Shown here: positions 1 through 14,700 of the stretch, piece after piece
Position numbering within the stretch: position 1 is the stretch's first letter
How the letters are laid out: each line of letters opens with the position of its first letter
NCBI GenBank assembly: GCA_023053545.1
Contig: JAKZAN010000001.1
Span: 6,778,565 to 6,842,564 of the forward strand
Reading direction: 5' to 3'
Source: Lepidurus packardi
Lineage: Eukaryota; Arthropoda; Branchiopoda; Notostraca; Triopsidae
DNA: 64,000 nt
Program-made: the position numbers and the translations under genes
Notes under the pieces: generated by a model
Seen by the model: only the letters and a program-made list of their open reading frames with translations
The model's database searches: none
Told to the model about the DNA's origin: nothing

Positions 1-342
1 CTATCTCTTTAACAGTAGCTATGTGTTTTAGCTGACAGGACATTTTCGAAGCTACATAAATTACACATTCGTGTTGTTATTAGTATCGTCAAATAATCAT
101 CAGCTGTTGACTGTGTAGAAAGTTCCTGAACATGCCACAGTTGGCACTAATGGCGAGATTATGGCGCCATTTTTAAAAGCTTCAAAAACGTCCCGATCCA
201 TGTTTAAAATATTATTTTCCTGCTTGTTAAATTATTTTCATGTCAGATTTTGAAAGTTTACATAACTTAGGTCTAAAAAGTGTATACTTTTATTGAAATA
301 CAATAAGATATTGGATTCGAGTATTGTATTGTCTTTTACTGC
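1..342. other. Intergenic, no gene seen
   Basis: This AT-rich stretch upstream of IFT57 shows no convincing exon or repeat. The proximal promoter of IFT57 begins at its right end. Confidence 0.5.
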
Positions 343-356
343 GTTTCCTTAGCAAC
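343..356 (+). promoter_or_regulatory. RFX X-box in the IFT57 promoter
   Basis: The 14-mer GTTTCCTTAGCAAC fits the full X-box consensus RYYNYYNNRRNRAC at every position. It lies about 130 bp before the IFT57 start codon, the usual distance for RFX-controlled ciliary genes. The motif match is seen directly; RFX control of IFT genes is established knowledge; function here is inferred. Confidence 0.7.
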
Positions 357-486
357 CATCCCTCACTTCGTGCTACAACAAACGTTTCAGAAGCTCGAAA
401 TCGAATGCGGACAGTGTTTTGATCCTAAAGTTTCTTTATCTATACCGTATAGTTTATAATACAATTTTCCTGTAAAGAATTCCAAT

Positions 487-2127
487 ATGGAAGCAAAGGC
501 TAGATCTTCTTCTGGGAAAAGCAACCTTCCCACGGAAGATTCCGCCGATTCTTTCGGTCCAGGTTCCTTCTTCATGCAGTACATCGTGATGGAAGACTTG
601 CTTGATAAACTGAAACTTCTGAACTTCGGACGCGAGTTTATTAAGGATATGAAAATGAAATCTATAAATAGGTGCGTGTATTTTTTAATTATAAAGGTAA
701 TCGCTACAAGAATTCGTATTTTCAGACATTACTTTGCGATACCGACTAATCCCGGTGAGCAATTCTTCATGTTCGCAGCTCTAGCTTCGTGGCTTATCCG
801 AAAACTTGGAAAACCTTTCGAAACACCTTTGGAGTCTGATGATCCGAACTCTACAATAGCTACAATTCTCGATCACGTGCGAAAATTGGTATTTCACAAT
901 AAGACACAATTTTACATGTAAGGTATACCTTTTTTTCGTTTCAGAGCGTTACTATTGATTTCTCCCCTGGGAAATTAAAACAAGGTTTTGGTGAACATGT
1001 CATCTTTGTACTAGATAGATTAGCCGACGAAGCCTTGAAGGTGTCGAATTTCTCATGGAACAAGTAAGCTTATTCGAACGAAGTTATTCAGAAATGTACG
1101 CATTAACGTCATAGACCAGTAATTCCGAAAGAAGAAGTTGCTTCAGAAGAATTCGATTCCGATTCGGAATTAAACTTGGAAAAAGTCGAAGAGGAGATGG
1201 CCGACCAATACAGTGATGAGGAGGAAGACAATCTGCTCCACATTGCCAATATGGGACTTTTAACCAACTTAGTAAGTAATAGCAATTTTATATGTATTTT
1301 CTAGAACTCATTTTAGGAGACTAAGAAAGCCGATATCCTCGAGTCCAATACCGACTCAGAAGCTTGGATGCTAGAATTAGAGCGGGTTACTCCTCACTTA
1401 AAGATTCCTATCAAATCCGGTACGATTATTTTGCCGATACTTCATTTCCTCTGTTTCGACGTTGTGAATTTATTTTTTTCTCTGAATTTATTTTCTCTGT
1501 TTTGACGTTGTGAATCATAGAAGCACGTGATTGGCGTACTCGCCTAGATACGTTAAAGCAACATCAGGACAACCTCAATACAGCTTTGGATACCACTGGA
1601 ACCTTACTTGAGCGTTTACAAACCGATATTGGCCGCAGTCTCGATAAAATAGCTGCTCGCGAAAAGTTTCTCAACGCTCAATTAGTACCGTTGCTGGCTA
1701 ATCACCGAAAATTACAGGTGTTTCTTCCTTGGCTTATAGACTAGAAGTTCTAAGTTCGTCTTATTTTTAGGAGCAATTCACTGCTGCTAAAGAAAAATAT
1801 CGATCTGTTAGCGGAGGTATTGTGGAAAGAAATAGCAAATTAAACACCCTGGAAGAGGAACTGCAGATTCTTAAGCGGGAATTGGAGGAACGAAGTTCTA
1901 GCATGACAGACGGCAGTAATAATATAACAGTATTTATTTCAAAAAATCTCATTATGATCTCTTTAGTGCCCATGGTTAATATTAAGAAAGCATTAGCTCG
2001 CGTAAAAGGGGAGTTAGCGCAAATGGAAGTCCGTATGGGCGTTGTCAGTCACTCTTTGTTGCAAGCTCGACTACGGGAAAGAGCCGCACAAGTCCAAGGC
2101 GAATTGATATACGCCACCATGGCTTAA
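487..2127 (+). CDS. IFT57: Intraflagellar transport protein 57 (IFT-B complex)
   Basis: IFT57 is a peripheral subunit of the IFT-B train, needed to build cilia. I read eight coding exons: 487-671, 726-888, 945-1063, 1115-1271, 1317-1419, 1521-1717, 1771-1915 and 1967-2127. The N-terminal part carries family words such as VMEDLLDKLKLLNF and RHYFAIPTNPGEQF (calponin-homology-like domain). An acidic linker follows, then a long C-terminal coiled coil with SLDKIAAREKFLNAQL, SSSMTDG and RMGVVSHSLLQARL. All introns are short, about 50-100 bp. The start is the first ATG of the conserved frame and follows an X-box. The 3' end faces the BARX gene tail-to-tail. Family assignment is firm; individual splice sites were placed by eye. 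Confidence 0.93.
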
Positions 2128-2235
2128 CCCTTGACAGGCAAAACTAAGTAAAGCTTCATTCTTTTTTCTTCTTCATAAAACCAGGCTAAATAGGTTCAAC
2201 CCATGTAGACAGAAGAGGGACCCGCAGGGATGTCA

Positions 2236-2964
<729 letters not shown>

Positions 2965-3433
2965 TATTGAGAAGATTTAAAACTTGCACAACTTCTCGAG
3001 GCACTAGCTTCTAAAGGAATGGGTAAAAGTGATTGAGAACGTTTTTTTTCAAAGTGAGTGTGTCGTGTTTCTATATTAGACTGGATGGCAAGTTTCCCTA
3101 GTTTAAGAGGCCGAATATAACAACCGGAACCAACCACAATGACACCAAAGACATTGCATTGGATCAGCCACATGCGTCGCTCCTTTTCGAGTTTCTGACA
3201 TTAGGGAAAAAAAAATAACTCAACATGGCTAGTTTTCTGCCAATCCGCCACTAGACCATGACTATGTACATAAAAAGCACACATACATTCTTGTTCATAA
3301 GTCACTGGAAAAGTCACTGGGTTTATTTATCGCATCTTTCCAAGTCACTCGTAAAAAGACTCAACTCTTACACACCGAAATAAAATAACTAAATTAAAAG
3401 CTAAAGGGACATTCACCGGACAGAAATAGTAAT
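2965..3433. other. Intergenic between BARX and MCT-A
   Basis: This holds the BARX upstream region and the MCT-A 3' flank. I saw no further conserved exon or clear repeat. Confidence 0.4.
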
Positions 3434-6400
3434 TTATGCCTTGACTGCAGCAGAAGTGCTAGGAATATTTTTTCGACTTTTCTCCCAACGATTGACGCAA
3501 GCTAATGGGTAGCAAACGACACCAGAAAACATAATGAAGGATCCAGATATATAAAACGACGCATCATAATCTCCCGTCATGTCGTAACACATACCTAAAA
3601 AAAGAACACAGTTAGGAAGAGTTCGCTTGTGGACATTAATTCGATTTATATTACCTGCGACTGGACCTCCAACGGTTGCAGCCAAACCAGTGAAAAGTAA
3701 CATCAACCCGAACGCATTGGTCAAATTTTCCAGACCCAAGAACTCCACGATCAAAATAGAACGAAGCGAAGCGAAACACGCTGAGAAGGTAAAAATAAGT
3801 GAAAAATTTTAGAAACAACTTACGAAGTAAATTAATATTACCTATGCAAAGACCAAATATGCAAGCATACACCATAAGCATAGTGTAAGTGTTAAAGAAG
3901 GGGCTGATGATTGTCACTAATCCGCCGATGGTCAATGCTACGTTGTTGACCAATAAAACGTCCACTTTGGGATGATCGGCCAACCAACCACAGGCCACCC
4001 TACCGGCTGTATTGGTAATTCCAATAACAGACAGCAAAAAGGCGGCCGAGTCTCGATCTTCACCCATTAATTTCGCACGATCTGAAAAGACGTTTATTCG
4101 TTTTTTTTTTTAATGAAGAGTGAAAAGCCAAAAGAAAATCATTTTGACGTTACCTGCCAGATACATGAAGGGTACAAAAAATCCCATCATGGTGAAAAAA
4201 CCTGATAGCGTAATAATCATAAAAGTGGGGGACGCTAGCAAAGAGATCTGAAGCATTGACGACAAAGTGCGTCTTGCTGCAGCTGGGATGCAAGCACAGG
4301 ATTCCGACGCAGAAGACGTTTCTTCGGCATCGGATGAGATAGCTGGCAATCTCGTAACGGACGCATGGTAACTTGCAGCTTCCTATGGGGCAAGAACATG
4401 GAAAATTACTTGCCTTTCTAAAGCTATTATAGAAAGAGAAAGTTATACCTGGGCTTTGTACTGGGGAAGACGTTGTAGACTGCCATGGAAGAAGATATCT
4501 TCACGATCAAAAGGTCCTGGTTCAGCACCGCGTGCCAAAGATGTTTTAGATTTGGCCAAGCTCCGCACACTCGCTGATCTCTTTTGTCTCCCGTTAAGCA
4601 AGCTTTCATCTTCGGGATCAGGAGTAGTATCTACTTCTGGAGCAGAACCGGTCGAAACTCGCTTCTGCTTCTCCATGAGCAACTTGGCCAGATTGGGCGC
4701 TTGATTCACGCCCACTTCGGAGCCATTGTTAGAGGCTAGGTTCGATAAGGAGTCTGATGTTTCAAGTTTCTCATCTCGAGCTCGCTTAATTCGTAGCATA
4801 AGAGGCGTGCCTGTGGATGTTGGGAGCTTATCGTTGTTTCTTTGACGGCGTTTGCTGACTGGCTCCAAAGGTCGGAACATTGCAGCGAATACAGAGCAGT
4901 TGAGAATAAGACCTAGGAAATACAACAAACTTGTATAAATCAGTCAAACGAAACACAGTCTTACCTGCTTGTACAAGCAGTGTGCCTCTCCATCCGTACA
5001 ATTCGATGAGCCATGCAGTAAACGGGGCTAAGACAAAAGTTCCTATGCCAGAACCACACACGGCTATACCCGTAGCCAAGGCTCGCTTTTTCTCGAAATA
5101 GAAGCCTACTGTGATAACAGCGGGTACGTAAACCATCCCAAATCCCAGACCTAAAAAGGGAAATTGAGTAATATGAGCATAGCAATCTAACAAAAGCGTA
5201 GTTTCGATGTATACCTCCCAAGAAACCGTACGTCACGCAGAGGAAAGAGATGCTGGTAGCGAAAGATGAGACGACGAATGCTATGCAGCCCAATAAGGAC
5301 CCCACTAAGGCTACGAACCGAAATCCGAATTTGTTAGCCAACGCGCTAACAAAGGGACCTTAATGACAAAAAATTAGTATCCGCTAATATACATATAAAA
5401 AAAGCGCGTAAGCTCAGGAATAGGGAATATGAAAAAGGCGTTGCAATGTTTACGTCAACTCAAATATGTGTGAAGCCAATTCTTTTAGAAATGATTATTG
5501 AGAGAGTTCCACGGAATTCAAACTTGGAAAACTTCCTTTTTTTGTGGGTTTTTTTTCAGTTTTGACATTTAGCCCCACTCTCTGTTATGTTTTACTATGT
5601 CATCTTGTTTGCTCGCAATTTCTCAGACCCATGTGTAACCTTAGGAATCCGTTGTTTACAGTTTATAATCATCATGAGCTAGCTCCTAGCTATCTTAGTG
5701 CATAAGAAACAAGGAAATCTGAGAAGGTTGAGATTCGTGGAACCTTAGAAAAACCCTGTCCTTCGTAATAAGTCTTCATTAAATCTTGGAAGCAAAACGT
5801 GTGCATAATTTTGCACCATCAAAACTCACTTCTCTTTTAACTTGCTATGTGCTTTTAAAAACGCTGTGGTTAATGTCGAGATTTATTGCATGCTGTACTT
5901 CGTATAGACTCTTTTTAGCCAGCCATTATATTTTCGACAAACAAGCCCAAGATCCATAGACGTTGCCGAAGGCGAAAATTTTTCTGGGACACCTTCCTCC
6001 CCCTGAGCAATAGGCTTTAGATGGTGCAGTTCCCCTATTGGATATGCAAATATACAACTTTGCGCGTACTACTCGTATTGGAAAATAGTCAAAGCGAAGT
6101 GACCACTGCTGGGCCAAAAAAGGTGCACGGAAGGCGTGAGAAATCCGCAAGTCTGAAGTGCAGGCCTCATTCGTGTAATAGGCTAACTCAGTATAATAGT
6201 GTAGGCCCTCCTGTAGGCTAGAATATGAACAAGGCCAACACCAAAGAAACAACGGAAAAACGTGCTTTTGCATACTTACCAACAATCATATAGAATCCGG
6301 ACATAAGTGAACCAACCCAAGCAGTCGCCGACGTGCTTTCACCAAACGCGCTAACTAAGTCCATCATGATGACGCCAAAGGAGAAAATAATTCCGTCTAC

Positions 6401-6577
6401 GACGAGATTACACATGAAGGAAGCAGCAGTGACAACCCAGCCAAAGCCACCATCGGGAGGAACAACGTAACCGGCAGCTTCAGGAGCTTCATCTTGTTCA
6501 TCATTATCGTAAGGTTCGTTCATGGCTGCCAATTGGTACTTTTCTGACCAGGAATCACCAACTTTTGAGGTCGACAT
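3434..6577 (-). CDS. Monocarboxylate transporter (SLC16 family), MCT-A
   Basis: This is a proton-coupled or facilitative plasma-membrane transporter of the major facilitator superfamily; its substrate cannot be named. Eight exons: 6577-6280, 5358-5215, 5150-4965, 4912-4449, 4382-4154, 4081-3842, 3780-3655 and 3594-3434. The family signature PPDGGFGWVV opens transmembrane helix 1. Helix 5 carries YFEKKRALATGIAVCGSG. A long basic/serine-rich cytoplasmic loop lies between helices 6 and 7. The C-terminal half has FFTMMGFFVPFMYLA and TNTAGRVACGWLAD, ending in ...STSAAVKA. The first intron (~920 bp) is unusually long here. It is a close paralogue of MCT-B at 11.7-17.5 kb, on the same strand, with an ADH gene between. 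The family call is very secure. Confidence 0.93.
5359..6279 (-). other. Long first intron of MCT-A
   Basis: It is about 920 bp long where most neighbours are 50-90 bp. No recognisable exon or transposon end was seen. It may hold regulatory DNA or an old unclassified insertion. Confidence 0.35.
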
Positions 6578-8281
6578 GTTTAAAAAAACTTTGTCTCACC
6601 TGTTAAGGCATATTCAGACAAATGTGATTAATAAAAAGGTGATCACTGAGTTTAAATGCAAATACATTAATACCACGTAGGCTCGATCATGACAGCTTAT
6701 CCGTCCATCCGATCTCAAGTTATGAGAGAAGATAACAAGATAAGACTCAACGTATGAGAAACCTGACATTCAAGCTAAAATTTCTGACGACGAAGAACTT
6801 GACCAACAAAAAAGTTTTTTTATTTTGTTCTTTTTTTTGGCGACTTTTAATTGTGAACCTCTACGATGATGCCAAAACCGGAAATCAAGATGCGGAGAAT
6901 GTAGAGAATACTATACACGCGAGTAGAAGTAAAAAAGAAGTAAAAGCTCGACATTCTTAACAGCTTCAGATTCCTTGCATATTCTAAGAATATCCCCATG
7001 TCTTTTCCACACTTGAAAGGGAATTTGGTACGCACCTGAGAATTAGGAGCCAGAGAAGGGAGAAAAGTCAATAAAATGAACACAGCTTGACGCACTGGTG
7101 GGTTATTCTCAGTTACAAAATAAAATAAGTTATGTTACAGAACGTTTAGTTCTTTGAATTCTTTAATTCGGTTCGTATCGTAGACTGACATGATGGGAAA
7201 ATGTTTAAAACTCCACTAGGAATCACATAAATTTTGTATAAGATAACTTTACTTGTAAAACCTATCACATATGGATAAACATCTTTCTGCTGTAATACCT
7301 CGCTGTTGTTAGATTATCCCACTCCCGACGAGCCCAGAGCGCAGGCTTGGGCGAGTTCAGCTTGACTGGCACATTTTCACGTGGTTCGGCTGCACACTTT
7401 CCTTGCTATAGCAGCTGGCGCAATGGCCTTGTGGATCGGTCTCTCTTGGCTTCCTTTCTCCCGAACCAAAACCCCCTAAATTTGCTCTCCCTCCCATGCC
7501 TAAAAATGTGCTCTCGCCATTGATTAGGATAACGCAAGGGTCAGTAAATGAGTCCAATACGGGACAAAAGGTCGTACAATCTACCTAGAAGCAAAGTTAA
7601 AGTCACACTACTGATCGCAAGTTGAACTAGATATTACAAATTCCTTAATATCTAGGGTGTGAGAAAAGGGAAATTCTACATAAGGTTTTGCAAGTTTAGA
7701 CGAATAAACGACTTTGGGAAGGGGCGTTTCCAATTTCGATATTTTCAACGGTCTTTATAACCTAAAAAAGTGAACTATATTCCCAGAAGAGTTTTTCTTC
7801 CTTCGGCACAAAAAAGGTCTAGGTGATATTGGGGCTTTTCATTACAGCAATTGGGGAACTACAGGCACGCAACAAGCGTGAAAACCGCAGCAGGGAGAGT
7901 ATAAGGACACGTTTCTATCTTTTGATGGGTGTGGCTGTTTAGGAAACGGTTTTTTAATGCAGAATTGGCAAGAGACGTTTAACACTGGCTGCCGTCACGA
8001 ACTGCTGAGTCTAGTAAAAGTTGCTTTGGGCACAGAAAGGGTATAACTTGTTTTTTTCCGAAGCGAAGATGTCACGTGGATGCGGGATGCTGCAGCTCGT
8101 TAAGATGTATGCCGTCACCCAATGTATTTCGCATTTACAAATACAAAGAAAAGAGGCAAGGAATGTTTACACAAGCAGATAACGACCACAGTTTACAATT
8201 TCTTGCTTAGACTAAGCTAAGAGAGAAAGCAAATTTGAAAGAAAAGTCGATAGAATACTTATGATTTAAGTTTTGCGAAGG
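6578..8281. other. Intergenic between MCT-A start and ADH end
   Basis: This holds the presumed MCT-A promoter and the ADH 3' flank. A more GC-rich patch at about 7310-7560 has a short minus-strand open frame without recognisable homology. No clear gene or repeat was identified. Confidence 0.4.
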
Positions 8282-9975
<1,694 letters not shown>

Positions 9976-11724
9976 TTTAACTATACACACGAAGACGCGC
10001 GGAACTAATACTGTCTACCAGTGTAGACAACTGTTTCCTGGACAGGATAGTTGCACACGATGAAGTACGTGCAACGCCAGCGCCCTAACTGGGGAGATAT
10101 TCCAAAAGATAAGCTCTAATGCATTCCAATTCCCTTGAACTCATCAAAGCTTTGTATACTAGAGCCAGTGTGGTGTATAGTAATACGGAATAACTATACA
10201 ATGCAACGCTGCAAGCCAGAAGGTCAGCTCTCTGTTGTTATAATGCGCTTAGTATCCACACGGGATCACTTTGGCAAACACATGAAAAACTTAACCTATT
10301 TTTAACACAATACAAGTAAAAGGATAAACTTGTACGTCATTTTATTTTATCACGACTATTCAAGTAGCTCCATCTGACTTATTAGTCCGACCTCTGACTC
10401 AACAATTGTCAATGCTTTGAGCAATATTAGCTCGCTATATATAAGCAACGTTAGAAAGCTCGTCAGCAAGATATCTGTCGCTATAATATTATCCTCGGAA
10501 ACTAACTACAAAATGAAAAAAAAAAAAAATAATCGAATTTAATGTGTTTGTTAGCGAAGATCAACGTTTCGTAATTCATGCTTACTAGCGAATATGACTA
10601 CAATGACAGGAAGCTTTAAAGAAAGAAATTAAAAATGACACATAATGACTAGTAAAGCGCATATAATTAGAAAAGCAAAAGTAGTTTTCATACCCGGACT
10701 CTAAAAAACCGTTGCCAACCACGAAGCATTTATAAAGTGGGCCTCCCGCCAAGATTCTTTTCCTAGTAAGAATACACCCCTTTGTGACCTAGAAATGCAC
10801 ATAGTAAAATACTCCTGGCATTAGAACGCGTTTCGAAAGCATCTTGAATCCAAACGAAAACACGACAACTATTTTTCCGTACAATGGCATCAAGAGTGGA
10901 CTGACCACAATCCTTTACGTGCTGCTTCATATTTCCTTAGGAGAAAGTGATAACGGCCATTCACACTATCAAATAAGTCTGATTTTCCCGTGGATTATTT
11001 TTATTATCTTCTTTGAATTTTCTTTAGTCGTGCTTTGGGAGGTAATGAGCATCACTAACACCGAACAACACTTTGCCTATAAAATGAGACAAAATGGTTC
11101 GACGTGTTCCAAAATTTCGACTAAGATAGTATCAATCCTTTCTTCCACCCTAAGAGTTAGCACTCAAAACAAAAACAAAAATGTTAAAAAAAGCTTTTCT
11201 CGTCTTCTATCAAAGAAATTACTTTACGTCAAGTCAACACTTCCAGAAAGCGAGTTTGTTGTGATTACTATGCACCGGTATCAGAATCTCTTAACTCTAG
11301 TTCACATCACCATTGAGCTTCAATATTATAAAGTTACCTTGGACGCTCTCCTTACCAGTTAATCCGATTCCGTTTCATACTACTACTCACGCAAGTAATT
11401 TGCACTACACTGTTTCTTTTAAAAACTCATAGAATTACAACCACACCCGCTTTGCTCGGAAGTATTAACTAGGTAAAAATACGATGGCTATCTACGACTG
11501 CACTTAAACTCGCTTCCTGGTAACAAAGTGTTAGAAGGTATATCTGGGTTACGATTTGAGTCACTGGGGTATGTTTCTAATTTCTTGTCCGCAACTATTT
11601 GTTTGTAAAATACGATTGTTCAGTTTCTCTCTTCTTTTTTTGCTCAAATTCAGTGACGACTTAACAAAAAACTAGGATAAAAATGACCGCCTCCGGTTAT
11701 TTAGAACATTTGCGATTGCACTGA
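9976..11724. other. Intergenic between ADH start and MCT-B end
   Basis: This AT-rich stretch contains the ADH promoter. A 172-codon open frame at 10844-11362 (+) has no ATG at its opening and resembles nothing I recognise, so I do not call it. No clear repeat was seen. Confidence 0.4.
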
Positions 11725-14700
11725 TTAGGGTGAGGACACTGGGCTTGGAGAAGTGGCAGTAACTTTAGGCACGCCAGAGGCCTTACCGGGTTCACCTGCA
11801 AAAAGTAACAAAATAAGGTTATTCGTTACATGGTCGAAAACATGCGCTTTTACAGCAGTGAGCGTTATTCCTCACTCATGGTGACAGATACGCAACAGCC
11901 AGATTACGAAGAACAGGTCACCACAAGTTCTGAACCACCCAACAAGCAAAGTTAGGTGTTAGGGCAGGTTACCCGAAATACAATTTAAAAAAAATTCCAA
12001 ACTTACTCTTCTTCGTTTCTTGTGCTTTGGTTATAGCAAGTTTAGCTTCTTTCTTCTTAACAATCCGGCTCACGGCCGGTACCATAAAACCAATGGCCGA
12101 AGCAATCACTAAGAAGCCCCCGGCCAAATAGAAGGGAACATCGTAACTTTGCGTTGAATCATACACGGAACCTATTATTTTAAAAATATTAAAAGTGAAC
12201 ATCAGAAAGTGAATATGTGATTAGGGTGGCTTACCTGCCAAGGGAGGGCCTACGATAGCAGCAACTCCTCTGAAAATGCAGAGCAAACCAAACGCATTGG
12301 TCAGTTGATGGATGCCCAGCAAATCCACCAATACGATTGAAGTAAGCGCGATAAATGCAGCTTCAAGTCGAAGGAAAAAGCAACAGAGCTATTAGTATAG
12401 AAGAGACGATGATTCAGAGATTCAAGGAAACTTACAAGAGAAAAGGCCAAACACCGAAACAATGATACACATTCCGATATAGTCAGAGCCGAAAGGCACG
12501 CAAGCCACGCTAATTCCACTGACCAGGATGCACACGTTTGTCACGAAGAGGGAATTAACAGCCGGGAAATCTGAAAGCCAACCCGAGAAGACACGACCGA
12601 ACGTATTCGTGATACCAATGATAGAAAGCAAGAAAGCAGCCTGTTGCTCTTCAACTCCCTACAGAAAAACTCATAGGTTAGATTACTTCGTTGCCACTTG
12701 AGAAGCATTCGTTTTGCACCTTCGATTTAACTATAGCCGCGTTCATTCTGACCAAAGTTTAAGCCGACTTAAAAGTCTACCCAAGGCTTTGCGCTTACAA
12801 GCGTTCGAGATAGGTAGACTTCAGGCTTATAAGCGTTTTCTTTAGCTAATTGACTTTAACTTTGGTAGTCAACTTTTAATTTGGTCGCAAGTCTATAGCG
12901 AGTACTCTTGTGTCCAGACTTAAACTTAACCCCGTCCCTTGTTTATTTATCTCCTTTGTCGACATCGAACAATCCGTATAGTTTTTTTTTCTACAAGCAT
13001 CACCCAATGGTGGAGCAATTGTAAACTTTTGCTTATAAGCGTTCGCTTTAGCCTAAACTTTCAAAGTTACGGAAGTCGACTTCGAAAGTCTTAAGTCCAA
13101 AACGAATGCTTCTAAGCAAAAGTTTACAATTGCTCCACCATTGGGTGATGCTTGTAGAAAAAAGAATAATAAACATACGGATTGTTCGATGTCGACAAAG
13201 GAGATAAATAGACAAGGGGCGCGGTTAAGTTTAAGTCTGGACACATGAGTAGTCGCTATAAACTTGCCTGCTTGAGACCAAAACTAAAAGTCAAGTTCCA
13301 AAGTTTAAGTCGACTAGCTAAAGAAAACGTATATAAGCCCGAAGTCAGGCGAAGTCTACCTATCTCGAACGCTTATAAGCGCAAAGCCTTGGGTAGACTT
13401 TTAAGTCGACTTAAACTTTGATCAAAACGAACGCGGCTATAGTTCCCACACAGTTGGCTGGTGTGATGTAACTTACACGAATTTTGGCGGCGTCGATAAT
13501 GTAGACGAAAGGAACGTAGAAGCCAAGCATTCCGAAGACGTTAGAAATTCCAATGAAGAGGAAAACGGGGTCTTTAATCAACGAAAAGTCCATCATCTCC
13601 GACATAGTATGGCGGAAAGATTCCGGCAAACATGCGCAACATCCTACCAACACGAAAGAAGCCACTTAAAATCTTTTCAAATGTAAAAATCTTTACCCCC
13701 CAGGAAATTTTAAAGTTACCTGAGCTTTTTTTGTTATTTTCAGCGTCTCCCTTTGAGGCATGTTTGGGCAAAGAGATCATACTTTGCCTAAAGGATGCCA
13801 TGGATCCCTGAGCTTGACATTCAGGAAGGTTTTGAATACTGCCCGAGTAGAAGATATCTTTGCGGGCTAAGGGACGTACCACGTCCCTTTTCTCAGGTGC
13901 GGGCATCATTTCCACCTCGCCATCTTGGCTGTGTCCCGAGCGGCGCTTGTGGGTATCCCCATTTGCATGGGAGCCATAGGAACCTTTACGTTCGCGCGGC
14001 TTGCCCTCTAACGTACCATTGGAAGATAAGTTGGGGTGCGACGAATGCATGCCCTCGGATAATTCCAAAGCTTGACGGGGAGCTGGCACGGGTTTCTTAG
14101 TACCCTCGGCTCTCAACAAATGCTCGGTTTCTTCAGCATCAGCTTCTGGAGTGTAGCCTTTCACTTTCTTGTCATCCATGGTGGGAGACCCTAAAGTGCT
14201 GCCTGCCGGTGGGCTACCACTAGAATCGCTCAATGCTCCTTCGGCCGTTTTCACTTCGCTGATTGTTGGAAGCGTACTTGCAGTTGCCGTAGCTAACTAA
14301 AAACGAGCATTGAGCAAATTTTTATTTATATCCAGGATCTAGATCCATTTATTCATTTCACTAAATAATTAGTTAGTGACACAGTATACAGGTTTACAAT
14401 ACGTAAGTAAACCTTTATACTGTGGTTAGCGGTGTAAAGTAAGTTACTTTATACCTGATCAAGGTTGAGGCTTGAATGCACCCCGGGGTCAGCGTTTATG
14501 AGTAATTTGGGTCGTCGTTCATAACTTCCATCGGGTAATTGGACCATAAAGTAGGATGAACCCATCAAAGAGCCTTTCTCCATTTGCAAAGCCTTGTCTT
14601 CTGCCATACGCTGCAACAAGGGCTTGCATTTGGATTTCTTGGGCGCTTCCAGGGGCCTCATCAAGGCGCCAAATACCTACAATTACATACCACGAAGATT

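Noticed and set aside
10844..11362. 172-codon open frame between ADH and MCT-B
   Set aside because: It opens without an ATG, lies in AT-rich spacer and resembles no family; chance is the simplest explanation.
13574..14254. Reading MCT-B exon 6 and exon 7 as one continuous frame
   Set aside because: A GTAACT donor at 13719 and acceptor before 13643 restore the MCT frame; the read-through is intronic.
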